A DNA stretch of 64,000 nt, from contig NC_065872.1 in assembly GCF_933775445.1 (NCBI RefSeq), positions 9,982,001 through 10,046,000 of the forward strand. The letters run 5' to 3'. The translations under genes were made by a program, and so were the position numbers. This document shows, piece by piece, positions 26,426 to 39,258 of the stretch. The notes below the pieces were generated by a model. That model made no database searches, had not been told where the DNA came from, and saw nothing but the letters and a program-made list of their open reading frames with translations. Within the stretch, counting starts at the first letter, position 1. Each line of letters opens with the position of its first letter. The DNA comes from Argentina anserina (lineage: Eukaryota; Streptophyta; Magnoliopsida; Rosales; Rosaceae).

Positions 26426-28257
26426 ATGAGACCTACTCTCATCTCTCATCGACGTGTTAATCAGAGGTGAGTTTGATGAACTGGCATAAACGCTAAACCT
26501 CATCATGACAACGTACGGTCTGAAGATTATGTGCACCCGTGGCATATCAAGCACCAATGAAAAGCAGTTGTGGTTCTGGATATGTGTTTGCCGCCAAATA
26601 GTAGGGTTTCGGAAAATGATGTACGAGATTAGGACTGAACGTCTTCCATTAGTGAATGATAATTGTAGAACTAGAGGACACACACGTCACTTTTCCTCGT
26701 GGTCTACGTCTAAGACTTCGTCAATCTTCTGGTCTGTCTCAAGTTCCAGAGCTATTTGATTACCCAGTAGTCGATCGGAATTCTAGTCATCGGAAAATAG
26801 TAACTCGGAATTTAATGTACATGCAATACATAATCATGATGCGCTCAGGAGGAACGAGTGGTAAAGAAAGTAAAGTAATTCCCTCTACCAAATTAAATGT
26901 GAAGATGGTTTGATTGATCGTGGCGGATTCTTTCTGTTTTTGCTTGCAGTACTTTTTAATTAACTGTTTAAGGTTACTAATTAGGTGGTTGCTGGAACTA
27001 ATTACTAGAAAAACTTAACTACACGGCTCAACAATTTCTCACAATCATCGATTCTTGAAAGCATATCGAATATTTTTAGTCATTATGGCCCTTACACTTG
27101 GTGACTACAGACACAATTAGTAAAAGATATTTATCCAAGAAAATCCTGAATGCATGATTGCATGAACTAGAAGAAAACAGATGAAATTTGAGGAAATATA
27201 AGAACAAGAAAAAATGATAATGTAATGGAGTTTTGGAAGAGTCGGCGAAAACGATTGTGTGTTACAATCCTACAACTTTACCCTAATTTGACAACTACAG
27301 AATTCACGAGGGCGTATATCAGATATATATGCATAATGCATTGTCTCAAATCCCAGGTTACCAACGTGTGTTTCAATAATTATCATTGCTCATCGTTTTC
27401 GTACAGTACCTATCACAGCTAATCACTTATAATTAATACTAAATCACGTAACTCACTTCACATGAGGATGATGAAGAAGAATAGAACTACTTGATGGTGC
27501 TGTGTTGATTAACTGTTAATGTGCACGGTTCCGCAGTACAACTGGTATGTCGACCCTCATGCATTCAAGCCATCATGACCTACATTTTAAACTTGAAAAC
27601 GAAAGGTAATGATGAAAAAGATAACCTACATCAATCAAATCCTACTATATATCTTAAACATACGTATTCAATATATGATTTCCTAGCTATTTTTGGTCCA
27701 TGATTTCAATAAAAGAACCAAGGTTATGGATTGTGTATGATTTCACTAGAGTGCACTCTGTGCATATTTGTCTGATCGAAAAAATGAAACCAAAGAGGCA
27801 TAGAGTCAGAGCGCAAGACCAGATATATCGATTACTTCAATTTGCTATATATCTCAGGTAATGAGAAGAAGGCAAACATCTATCAAAATGTAAACAAATT
27901 GTTTGGAAAACCACTGTATGAGAAAAGCCATTGCATATGTGAATGGTCGTTTTCGATACGTAGATCGAATGCTGTAATCTATGGATCACAATTCACAACC
28001 TCTCATGTGCTACCAAATAATTTTGGGGTTAAGATTGTTGACATTTTACCTGTGCTAGTGCAATAATAGTTTGGTGTGTAGTGTCTGCATTATGAGAGAG
28101 TGCATTAATTATTTTTATCATTTTGTAGAATGATAACAAATAGAAAATAATTTGCATTTTTTCCGGCTTAGTGATGCAATTTTCTTGTAGCATGCAACTT
28201 TTTCCGCCAAAATTATCAAATATATAGATCAATGTGAAATTGCAGGTCAAACTTTAT
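26426..28257. other. Intergenic, no gene seen
   Basis: Only short frames without known domains, on both strands. No RNA gene or repeat is recognised. Confidence 0.5.
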
Positions 28258-28266
28258 AACTCCTTA

Positions 28267-28849
28267 GAGCATTGCTAGGGCGCCATAATATGACGTCAGA
28301 TTCGGCGCAACAATCTTATATGACATGCCACATAACATCGTCACGTTAGTAATTAAAATAGTCATAAAATGTCATTTTTAAATAAAAAGACAATCATATT
28401 TTTGTTTAATATGTATTCATTATGATTATTAAATTAAGAAATATTTTCGTTTTATAAAAAAAAGAAATATTTTCATGGACATAATTTGGATATATACCAT
28501 ATTTAGTAAATAAAAATTAAATTCCAGACGATTTAGTTACCTTATTACATTTATTCAAAAATTATTTTATAATATTTGTTCAAAAAGTTACCTTACAAGT
28601 GATGAAAACAAGATTATTATCTTATGAAAATTTATTAGATTTTATTGGACCGGTAAGGTAACAAATTAATTTTGTCCATTTATATATTATATATTAAGGC
28701 CATATATTAATTAATATTAATATTGTATGTTACCATGTTTTCATCTTTCTGTCATATATTAATTACTTAGGACGAAATAGTTTTATTAAAATATTTTTCG
28801 CACACACGTCTATATTTTTCACTATCCTTAAAATATGTTTTATGCACAC

Positions 28850-28908
<59 letters not shown>

Positions 28909-29130
28909 TTTCATAAATATGAAAAAAAAATTAATTACATTTTGACAGCATTATCGTAAGGAAAAAATAAAAAATAAAAAATTATATTTTTATAATAATC
29001 TAGAGCCATTGAATTAACATAGATAAAATTATTATTTTATTTTAAAATGACATATTATAACTATTTTAATTACTGACGTGGTAATATTATGTGGCATGCC
29101 ACATATAATTGTGGCGCCTAAATATTTTCC
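28267..29130. mobile_element. MULE-like non-autonomous element with 9-bp target duplication
   Basis: AACTCCTTA lies immediately outside both ends (28258-28266 and 29131-29139). The arms are inverted copies of each other over about 110 bp, with matching blocks ATGCCACATAA and TAGTAATTAAAATAGT and a GGCGCC near each end. The 9-bp duplication is the Mutator signature. The 864-bp element encodes no transposase. A long TA microsatellite (28855-28900) lies inside. Confidence 0.82.
28855..28900. repeat. TA dinucleotide microsatellite
   Basis: About 22 consecutive TA/AT units, within the MULE-like element. Confidence 0.9.
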
Positions 29131-29209
29131 AACTCCTTAAGTCCTTATATTTTTGATCATTATAATTAGGTATTCAATCACTATTTTATCAACGTATAAT
29201 AATAAATTA

Positions 29210-29299
29210 AGTAAATGATATTCTTTCTCTAATTGATAGAGATTTAGAACTTGAAGTAAATGATATTCTTTCTCTAATTGATAGAGATTTAGAACTTGA
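29210..29299. repeat. 45-bp tandem duplication
   Basis: Two adjacent, apparently identical 45-bp copies (29210-29254 and 29255-29299), each containing TCTAATTGATAGAGATTT. No gene overlaps. It is probably a recent slippage or repair duplication. Confidence 0.85.
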
Positions 29300-30007
29300 A
29301 GTACGTACATAACCTAATTTAGTTTTGTTTTTGTTTTTGTTTTTTGAGAAGACTAATTTAGTTTTGGTTGGATCCGAACTTCAACAAAAAGTGGTGCTGA
29401 ACTTTTCTCAGCCTGATTATTTCTTCATCAATTAATAAAACCAGTTTCTTTCACCTACGCGCATTAAGCATATGAAAAGATGATTAATTAGGCGACTTAA
29501 CACCCATTAAAAGCACGTTAACTAGAATCAAATGAGGATGCATGCATCACAATAATATCGACCCTAGAACGTACTAGACTGATCAATCACAATAAGGTCG
29601 GTCAAATTTCCAAGTCCAAATGTCCCTGTTTCAGTCAATTGATCAAGTTTTGTTTGAAACATGCAACTTCTTTAGCTAATATATACGTCAAGTCTTCGGA
29701 GGCAGATCAGCTCAATTAATTAATGGAATAGATTAGCAACTAAACGTAGCTATGTCGGTATATTTATCAAGGATCAAATCAGACTTCCCAGCTATATATT
29801 ATTTTGATCCTCATTGGCTTTAGTTGGTGAAACAGCCTTACCATATACATGTTCTAGTTTTGCCGGTACTGGCGTGTCTGGATTTGACTAACCAGCAACA
29901 CTAACACTTATCTAAGAGCATCTTCAACAATTTCCCCAAAATTTCTCTAAAATGAGGAAATAAAAGTTAAAATCTAAAAAAAATAAAAAATATATGCTCA
30001 AAATCCA
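29300..30007. other. Intergenic, no gene seen
   Basis: AT-rich sequence up to the target duplication of the Copia element. Nothing recognised. Confidence 0.5.
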
Positions 30008-30012
30008 ACAAC

Positions 30013-30196
30013 TGTTCCGGGAGAATTACTATTCTACCCTTATATGTGTCTTAACCTAATAGGTTTCCTGTTAGGAGATAGATTAGCATCTCCGTAATAG
30101 ATTAGGACTCCGAATCCTACGGGATTGTGGTTTTGTAATGCCTATATATAGGCCCCCATATCATTCAATAAAACACAATTATTTCATCCTGAAACA
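30013..30196 (+). repeat. 5' LTR of the Copia element at 30-38 kb
   Basis: It begins TGTTCCGGGAG and ends CCTGAAACA. It holds a palindromic TATA region (GCCTATATATAGGC) and an AATAAAA signal near the end, so it contains its own promoter and polyadenylation elements. It differs from the 3' copy by two transitions. Confidence 0.92.
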
Positions 30197-30289
30197 CGTT
30201 ATCAGCACGTTGCTCTAAAACCCTGAACTTTTAGAGCCATATTTTTTTTTCTCTCTCTCTCCTCCGCCGGCCGCCGTCGATTCCAAGCT

Positions 30290-30600
30290 CCGGCATCTCC
30301 TCGCCGGCGCACCTCCTGCAGCCGCCGCATCGCTGCCGCCGCACCGCAGCCCCCCCCCCCCCCCCCCGCAGCCCCGCGCGCAGCCCCTGCGTGCTGCCCC
30401 CGCAGCCCCGCGCGCAGCCCCTGCACGCTGCCCCCGCAGCCCCGCGCGCTGCCCCTGCACGCTGCCCCCGCAGCCCCGCACGCTGCCCTGCCCTGCAGCC
30501 CCTGCGACCCCCCCTGCAGACCCTGCGACCCCCCTGCTGCCCCTGCACGCAGCCTCCGCAGCCCCGCAGGGTATCCTCCGCATTCGCTCCGCAAAAACAT
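30290..30600. repeat. G+C-rich low-complexity leader with a long C-run
   Basis: Just inside the 5' LTR, a C-run of about 18 is followed by repeats of CTGC, GCAGCCCC and CACGCTGCCCC. All three frames on both strands stay open and give Ala/Gly/Arg- or Pro-rich low-complexity strings. I treat these frames as composition artefacts, not genes. Confidence 0.8.
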
Positions 30601-31900
30601 CTTTTTGCCCCGACAAACCCCGCATCAGAGGATTCAAAATTGCTCCTCCCGCATATATACGCAATGAACGCGAACTGCACAAGCAAACTCTTCGCTCAAG
30701 AGAAGCTACTCCCGAAAAGTGATTACTCGTCGTACTATGGTGATGACATTCATGCCGAGATGGACGATACTTTTGCCATCTACATACGATTCCGATCGTA
30801 TCCTCCCAAGATTTTTATGTCATCGGACGAAGATCGAAAAGGAATTCAACAAGCAACTTCATGCATGACGATCGATTTGCAGAGCAATTTACTTATATGC
30901 GGTCTATTTGGCAGACCAACAAGTATGTTTTTTCTTAAAGTTGCTGCTTTTAAAGATATATATATAAATTATCGGGCGCTATTAGCCTTTTTTTCATGTC
31001 TTCTTTTCCGGCCTTTCTTATAACGCCGATGAGACCAAAGAGGGATATGATTCCCCTCTTGGTCGACGTTTTTCGTGTGACGGTCCTGGGGGAGTCACGT
31101 TATTATTTAAAAAGGAAGATATCGATTTCGTGTGGTCGCCTGAGTGCACCGCTGTTTTGGGTGCGATCATGAGAATCGCCGATATGCATCGATTATTTTG
31201 TGACCATATACATCACAACCCTTCTAATTCCGGTTACATACTTGAATATTTCGATTATTCGAAACCTATACAACCCTCGTTTCTTATGGATGCGTCGCCA
31301 TCGCGACTGTTATTTGAATGTTTGAGTTTTCTTAAACTCATGTCTATAAACGATAATCCCTAGGTCTACGTACTCATTTATTTGAGTTGATTCATTACTC
31401 TGATGCAGCACTATTTGCTGACAAAAGATCCCAAAAATAAAGAATTCTATGGGACACACTTAAAGTGATTTAATGAACGTCTATGACGTTGTATTATCAG
31501 AGTTGACCTTGATGCATACTCCACATCCAAGAAACGCATGCCCTTTTTGGCACCTGTATCTATTTTTTGAGGGAATTTTGGAGATGGAAAAGTAACATTC
31601 TTCCATTCTCAAGTAAGCAAACATTTTTGAGCCTCAGGCTAAGGCTCCGCCCAATCCGATATGCAAGATTTTGTTGCTACGGACTTTTGATTAGTCACTC
31701 TATTTTGACTATGTCTTCTGCTTACTATTTTTCAAGTATGACGTTGGCATTGCCATGATTATCGCTCGACTTTATCCTAAGTCGTCTATTGGAATTGGAA
31801 GCTTGTTTGTGTTGTATTAAATATTGGCATATTCTATAAAATTTCTCGTCTTTCTTGGACTAGTGAGAATTTTATTTGCCTTGGCTTAGCATGCATGGTC

Positions 31901-33471
31901 TGATAGACCGTTTTGTTAAAACGTCTATAATAAACCCTGTAAAACATCATTGTTAGTATAGAATAAGCAGGGATCGTTCTTTCCGGGGAATTGAAGGGAA
32001 CTCTAAACTTTTAGTGTTAACAAATAATTGGGGGTTGGAGATTGATTATTAACTACTAAAATAAAACCTAAATTACTATTTACATGATCGACTTCTCTTT
32101 AACAATCTTAAACCAAATTTACCATTACACCACATAATTACAAGTTCGAACCTATCATGCATTCTAATTCGACCAATTACATACTTTTTAGACACCAATA
32201 CAATTAGAGCCTTAGGGGATCATCTAATCATGCAAGATTTCAATTAACATTTAGATTGACTTAGGGCCTAATCTAAATTTGCATGTAATCGAATTCAATA
32301 ACACTTAGAGTATAAATCAAACAAGATTACATTTAAGCACCAAATCTTTGTTGGAGACATGTTTCATGTGTGGCGTCACCCACCATGGTTTCACATGCAA
32401 ATTTCCAGAATTTTTACCACTTTTTATCAACACAAACCGAACCTAATTAGGGCATGATTCGATTTGTGTCAATATGGTTGATGAATCTAGCACTCAAACA
32501 CAATCTTAGGGATTGCATCCAACCGCTAAATTCATATGCATATATCTGAAAATTATCTAAAAATATGAGAAAGATGATTAGAACACAACAATAGAAATAC
32601 AAACTCATTAATTATAAGAACATAGATTTGGCATAGTCTCAAAAAAATATCAAATACAACTGAAATTTAAAACAAATACAAAACCAATATTTCCACATAA
32701 ATAACAACTTACAATCTTCATAGACAAAGAATTGTAGATTAACACAAATAGACGAAGCCATGGAGATGAGTTGCGAGAATCACACGTTGTAGGAACCTTG
32801 GAGATGTGTCTTCAATGGTGAAACTCGGTGGAGATGATGATGGTTTTGGGGTGTACGGCTTGGCTAATTTGTGAGGGAAGTTTATGGTGGTGTTTTGGTA
32901 GAGTTTTGGCTCTTGAATGCTAATGAGAAGTGATGATATTTGAGAGGTGAAGCCATGTATATATAGAGGAAAGATGGAGGGTTTGAAATTGTTTCTTTCT
33001 TCCTATAATAATATCATGCTTTAATCCCTTAAATCATGGAAAGTTTTATTCCCTAAAACATGCCATGCTTTAATCCCTAAAACATGTCATGCTTTAATCC
33101 CTAAAACATGTCATGCTTTAATCCCTAAAACATGCCATGTTTTATGCCTTTAATGATCATCTTCTATTTAATTGTTGCATGACTTGACTCCATCTCTTTT
33201 TCTTTAATTATCTCTTCAATCAAATCTGAAAATAAGAAAATAAAATCATAAGTAATAGATAATTAGTTTCAAAACCTAACAAGGATTCCTAGTCAAACTA
33301 GGACTCTAGACCAATTATGCGTTTTTAACTCATGTAAGCACAAAAATGCATCCAATACCGCCCAAGACTCTTACTACGACTTAATGACTCAATAGTACAA
33401 CAATAAGGGCTAAGAAAAGTACAAATTGAGGTAAAAACATGTTAAGAACGTCGCACAAAGTGCTCCTATCA
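31901..33471 (-). mobile_element. Solo LTR nested inside the Copia element
   Basis: The segment begins TGATAG and ends CTATCA, a perfect 6-bp inverted pair with TG...CA termini. TGGTC is duplicated directly outside (31896-31900 and 33472-33476). It is 1571 bp with no coding domain, so it is a solo LTR or a short non-autonomous relative. The minus orientation is inferred because the minus strand starts with TGATAGGAGCACTTTGTGCG and has TATATATA about a third of the way in. A 24-bp tandem repeat lies at 33064-33135. Confidence 0.75.
33064..33135. repeat. 24-bp minisatellite, three units plus partial ones
   Basis: Three nearly identical 24-bp units starting CATGCTTTAATCCC follow each other, with degenerate units before and after. 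It lies inside the nested solo LTR. Confidence 0.85.
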
Positions 33472-34656
33472 TGGTCAACGTTTACAACTCACGTGGTTTT
33501 TAAATTGGCCGCTTTTGGGTTACATGGGACCCCAATAGCACTACATTGTGATTTTGGACTTTGAAATTTGGAAAACGGACCTCGGAACGTCAAAATTGAC
33601 GTCGTTTTTTCCGGTTACTGTTCCGGCGTTTCCGGAACGTTTACCGGCGTTTTACCGGCGTATTAGCCGCCTTCCGGCCATTTGCCGGCGTTTCCGGCAC
33701 CGCCATCCGGTTCCGGACGGCGTTCCCTATCGGACCGGAAGTTACGGCCTCCATACCGGCCAGGTCCGGCCACCGCCGGCCGGATTTCCGGCAATCGGTG
33801 CCGCCGGCTTCCGACGAGTTTTTCCGACGTGTTTTTTTTTTTTTCGTCGTTTCTCGTCATTTTTCCGGCATATCTCAGTAGTTCTTGCTGCCATGTTTTC
33901 CTTGTCCAAAATTCACCCGGTTTTGAGTTAATTTGACATGGTTTTCCGGTTACTTTTCCGGTTTTCTCCAAGTCGTTTCATAGCTCAAATGATTTTATTA
34001 TTATTGGTGACCACCCGCACCAATTGGATGGTTTTTACCACCTAAATTGTTTGGTATTCAACTGCTCGAATACCATGTTTTTCCAACTCTTGAGTTGAAG
34101 AATGTAGTTCTATTGCCATGTGATACATTCGATGGGATTGCCATTTGTTTCAATCCCCTCTCTTACAATATCCTACGGCGTATTGTGTAGAGAAGTTCAC
34201 CGCGTCGTTGACTCTCTTAATCTTCATTTTGAGAATGTCCCGCCGTGAAATCGAGTATCTTGCTAATTGCGTAACCACCCACACTGTCCTACGGCGCAGG
34301 TAGTTGTTTTACGGATCTCGTGCGGAGATTGTGTTCTATATCTTCGTGCCTTGCTAAGTTTTAAAGGCCATACATGCCAATGATGGATTTTCATCTTGAT
34401 ATTTGTGTTAAGAATGGAGAGGAATAAATCTGTCAGATTTCATTGACAATATCTTTTTCAAGCTTCGACAGTAGCTTTGTTAGCATGCAGACATCGTTTT
34501 GCTTGCGTGCAGCAACAGCTTTATGTAACTCAAGATTCTTTGAATCATGGGTTCGGTTTTACTGTCTTCTCGGTTTTGACATGATCGTTTTTTGGTCATT
34601 TTGAACAAGATATGATGATTCAAGTTCTTTGAAATTCACATTATCATCTATTTTTC

Positions 34657-35980
34657 ATGTTCACGAAGCGATTGGAGGACCACCTCATCCATGCTCCACA
34701 CGGTGAGGCCGAGCCTGCCTATTTCGGCGGCTCCATGGCATTAAGGCCGTCGGTGGCGGCATCCCCTCCTTCACAGGAGCTTGTGATGCCTCCTGTGTCT
34801 TCTAATGCCTCCATGACAATCTCTGATGCCAATCGCTTATTTTGCAAAGCTTGTTCTTTTGCTATATTTCAAGGAAGTCCTTATTTGCTAAGGCTCCAAC
34901 CGAGAACATTCCATTCTTACAAAGTATTTAAGGTGACATTAGTGGACCCTATCCAACCGAATACAGACATTTTTCGGTATTTTTATGGTATAGGTTAAGA
35001 GCATCGACGCGTTGGTCACACGTCGCTTTGCTTTCCACAAGAAACGCTGCATTCGCTAAAGTTTTTAGCTATGATCATCATCCTAAGGGCTCACCACCCT
35101 TCCTATCCTCTCAAATCTATTTGATTGGATATCGTTGGAGAGTTCACCTCCACGACTTTGATGATTTCGTTTTGCATATCTATTGGGATCGTCGTTGAAC
35201 ATATTATTCCTCATGTTCATTCACTGTACGACCTAGCAGAGCTCGGACTTGGTTATGGGTACTAACCTGCCGATTTTTGCATGGAGATATGTAATGATTT
35301 TGCATGCAGCAACACTTATTCGTTTCAGACCCACAACTTGCCAAGCGTTTAGTGCGTACCAGATGGTCACTGGATACAGTCCCAATGTTCTTTTCACTAA
35401 CGCCTATTTGGTTAAAGTTATTTATGTGCCTCTTTTGTAGTTATCTCAATGGGTCTACTTGAAACGATTAAGTATTCTGGTTGGTTATGATTTATAAATC
35501 ACCAACACTTGTCCGCTATTTCCAATCTACAACCGTTGATCTCTATCCTGCGATATTAGCAGACGGTCACTTTGATGAGACATACTTCCCGTCGTTAGGG
35601 GGAGATATGGAATGCTCCCATTCTGGCTTTAACGCCAGGAATTGACGTGGTGTGGCACTATGCCTCATTAAGATCCCGCACTACTCAAAGTGAGTAAATG
35701 TGCAACGCATTATCGACCTCCAGAAAGTCAAAAATTCGATGCTCAATGACTTTACCGATATTGTGAAAGTGACGAGATCGCACATAAATGCTGTGATGTG
35801 CCGGTAAGGTTGGAACTCTCAGAATATGAGAGAATTTCATATGACCTGGTCCTAGCACCGTTGGCACCATCCCTGACAGTGGGAAGGAAGCCGGCGATGG
35901 CACCATCGTACGCTGTGGTGTTGTCGGCGCCCGTGGCATTGCACCACAAAACAAGGGCGGCAAACGCAAAGATGGACTAG
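34657..35980 (+). pseudogene. Copia integrase and adjoining pol, decayed
   Basis: The translated pieces match the Copia integrase in order: a CKAC zinc-binding remnant with the downstream DxxGPIQP-like start of the core near 34840-34990, the AHHPSYPLKSI segment, HVH..., then the ILHAATLIRFRPT and AFSAYQMVTGY region (35270-35390), and GHFDETYFPSLGG (35560-35600). Frames change repeatedly and stops interrupt them. The linker before RT can be followed to about 35820. No complete catalytic triad is readable in one frame, so no functional integrase is made. Confidence 0.75.
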
Positions 35981-37830
35981 TAAGGATCATAGCTTCGGTC
36001 TTGGCTCCTGCCTAGATGAGGGGGAGACCATTATTCTCTGGTATCAAAACCAGAAAGAAGCGAAGTGCGTAGGCACAAGTATTTCGCCCATCATCAAGAG
36101 ATATTCTCTAAACATGTGTATCAACTAAGTTTCTGTGGGACGCTACAGACTCATTTTGTTGATGTTAGAGAAGAATAGAACTCTCACAAATTGATCGTAT
36201 ACAGCGCGCGCGTGTTTAATGGATTGATCTCCCATGATTGATGATGTATTCGCTTATGCCCTTATTCCGTTGTAAATCATCAACGATGAGTAACTTGACC
36301 GAAGTGGAAAGAATCAATACAGGCTGAACTAGACTTGTTATGTTGGTCGTTGTTCGTAAGTGTAATGAGAAAGATGAAGTCATGCAATATATGCAGGACT
36401 TATGGCGCAAAGATTGTCTCATTATCCTAGTATTGACTACGATGAGTTATATTCTCTCGTTATGGACATAATTGCTTTCCGCTACTTGATCAGTAGTAGT
36501 GTCCATGAAAACTGATTTGCAGCATATAATAGTGGTCATAGAATATCTGTAAAGGGATCTTGACGCAGATATGAGAGTGCCCGAGGGACTTTAAATGCCT
36601 CCAGACCACGGAGAGCTTATGTAATCAGATTGCGACGTTCGAGAGAACGTAGTACAATCGGTTGCAAGAACTCATACCCATATGTGTTCATATGAAGCTA
36701 ATTCTTGATTCTCTATTCCGTCTAAGTATAGATGATGAAGAGATTCAATGAGCTATACATTCATACATGTTAGTGTTGTTGGGACACTATTGCTTTCATT
36801 ATGACGTGATTAGCTATGCGCCTATGCATTGTCATTGGACTTGCATTGCTTCTTTGACATGGGTTTAGTTCTACACTCAGTGAACCAACACAAATCCTAT
36901 CCACACCAACGCCGCCAGCAGCTCCAGCAACATCAACGTACGCCTTGGTGTAGCAGTCGACACTGGTAGCGTAGAGGATGCGTACGGTTCCGTCTTGGAC
37001 CAAAATCAGTCCTTCATTGGTCCATTCCCCCATTCTTTTTGCGAAAGACACATTGAATGTGACAAATCAGAATCTGTCCAGTTTCGTAGGTCAACTTCAA
37101 CGAGACCTACAGGACAGCTCGCTCGATGAAATATGGTGAAATTAGTACCGTTGGAAAGGTCTATGTGTCTACTTTCAAGGGACATCAACCTTTCGTTCAT
37201 AGCTATCATATTGAGTGAGTTATGGCCATTTTAGCAAAGTAGGACAGTTCTGTCCGGAAATTTGCAAGTCAGTCAACTTCGACAGAGCATTGTGAACTGC
37301 TCCGATCGGATGAGGTTGTGAACCTTATGTCACTGGAAAGCCACGGGTGTCTACTTTTCAGAACATTTTACGGTTCGCTGATACCTATTGTGACGAAGAA
37401 GTTATGGCCGTTTAAGTGCGTGAAGGTCATTCTACCCGAGAATCTGATTTTCATTGCAAACTCTTGTTTTGAGTTGTTATGCAATCTTGTTTCCTAAGAT
37501 CTAAGTATAGCATGGATGATCTAAGGATGTGTGGCTAGATTAATGGTTAATCATTAGCCCAAGACTACGTTTGAGAAGCATGTAATGAACGTTGTGTACG
37601 TTGTTCTTTGTACTCCATGATTATGACACTAATCAGGGGGAGTTATTTCGTAGACTTCAGGGGGAGTCTAGCTCACATGATGCTATCAAATGTAGACGGT
37701 GCGTTGTGCTCTTTTTCCCTTCGATCAAGCTTTTGTTTTTACCCAAGAGGTTTTTATTTTGCTTGACAAGGTTTTTACCGAGGCAACGATGTGTGCACCG
37801 TGCAACCTAGGCATGCGACACAAGGGGGAG

Positions 37831-38014
37831 TGTTCCGGGAGAATTACTATTCTACCCTTATGTGTGTCTTAACCTAATAGGTTTCCTGTTAGGAGATAGA
37901 TTAGCATCTCCGTAATAGATTAGGACTCCGAATCCTACGGGATTGTGGTTTTGTAATGCCTATATATAGGCTCCCATATCATTCAATAAAACACAATTAT
38001 TTCATCCTGAAACA
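37831..38014 (+). repeat. 3' LTR of the Copia element at 30-38 kb
   Basis: Same length as the 5' LTR and two differences from it (TTATGTG against TTATATG, and GGCTCCC against GGCCCCC). The direct repeat ACAAC follows. Confidence 0.92.
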
Positions 38015-38019
38015 ACAAC

Positions 38020-38722
38020 ATCTTTATTTTCTTAAACTTACATTTAACGCAATTATTCAACATCTTAATTCGGAGCGCGCTTTCTAGCCATATATCGATC
38101 AAAGTTTTTATCATATGCTAGCTAGGAAGCAAATAAGATGAAAAATGTACATGTTTATTTCTAGATGAGTTAATATATCATGATGTGAGATTAAGAGAAT
38201 CCTACTGTACACAACAAACGTATTTCACATCATCTGACATAAATTATGTACGTAGATTATTGTCCCACGTATTGCTTTCTCATTATGGGAATGAACAATT
38301 CCTTAAATACGATGGAGCCTGCATACATTGCAACTTGGAAGTATTTACGTTGGGTGTATACAAATAATATCAACAAATGTAATTTAATGTTTTATTTTTG
38401 AAGTGCATGCAATGGACACCCAGCACATAATTAGTCACGGATATGAGCCATTTGTGGTTTGTGAGGCTGCAGCTTAATATTCTCTGTTAATGTCTGCTAT
38501 TAATATTAGATCATCATGTTCGTACGTACAAATATGGATAAGAAACTATGAAAGCTAGAGACTATAGTTGCTAGGATCATCGATTTTTCTTGAAGAAACA
38601 GCTGCAGCTAGATTTACATGTCTAATTAATTTTCCATTATTATGATGTGCATGGGATAACCACCCCAACCCTAATAGCCTTTGATGTTGGGGTCTTAGGT
38701 TCCTGCTATCCATATTAATCAC
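38020..38722. other. Short spacer between Copia and CACTA elements
   Basis: No gene or repeat is recognised in these 700 bases. Confidence 0.5.
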
Positions 38723-39258
38723 CACTACGCCAGAAACACACTCGGGTGACGGAGACAAATGGTGGCCTGAATTACACAATGGTGGCATGACGTTTGGGGT
38801 GACGAGAAAGTGGTCGCTTGAATGTGGTCGACTCATTACCGTGGCTAAAACATTGAGGCGACCAGTTGTTCAAAAATGCTCACTTCAATCTATATAGGCG
38901 ACAGAGGCAAGTTTCGTCCCCTAAGCATGAAGCGACGAACCTTTATGTTCTGAAGCGACGACTTATGCTGAAGCAACGGATATTTATGTTGGTGGCCCGA
39001 ATTGAAGTGACGGGTTCTTGACTAAATAGTTTCGTCGCTTCAGTTTTATAGCGACAAAGTAGCGGTTGTTGTAATTTGGCTTTCGTTGTTTCTAGTTAAT
39101 ATTGAAGCGACATATTCTTTATTTCCGTCGCCTGAATATGGTTTAACAAGAAAACAAATTAGCTACTGAACACCATTTCACTTGCTAAACCTGCATAACA
39201 CAATTGAAATCCAATCCATTCCACAAAAACACAAAACAAATCAACTTTCAAATGTTGT

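Larger units (their letters stand above)
30013..38014 (+). mobile_element. Copia LTR retrotransposon with decayed coding region
   Basis: Two 184-bp LTRs (30013-30196 and 37831-38014), each TG...CA, enclose 7.6 kb. ACAAC flanks both ends (30008-30012 and 38015-38019). The purine tract CAAGGGGGAG precedes the right LTR. The internal start CGTTATCAGCACG is typical of a common plant Copia group. Integrase and integrase-to-RT fragments can be read in pieces between 34657 and 35980, with stops and frameshifts; no usable gag, RT or RNase H remains. The LTRs differ at two positions of 184. A 1.57-kb solo LTR sits inside (31901-33471). Confidence 0.88.

Noticed and set aside
30202..30686. Overlapping open frames of 130-155 codons rich in Ala, Gly and Arg
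   Set aside because: They arise from a G+C-rich low-complexity tract with no stop codons in any frame, and no domain is visible.
33548..33971. Frames of 84-127 codons in a CCGGCG-rich patch
   Set aside because: Repeated CCGGCG words keep all frames open; the region is inside the Copia element and has no recognisable protein.
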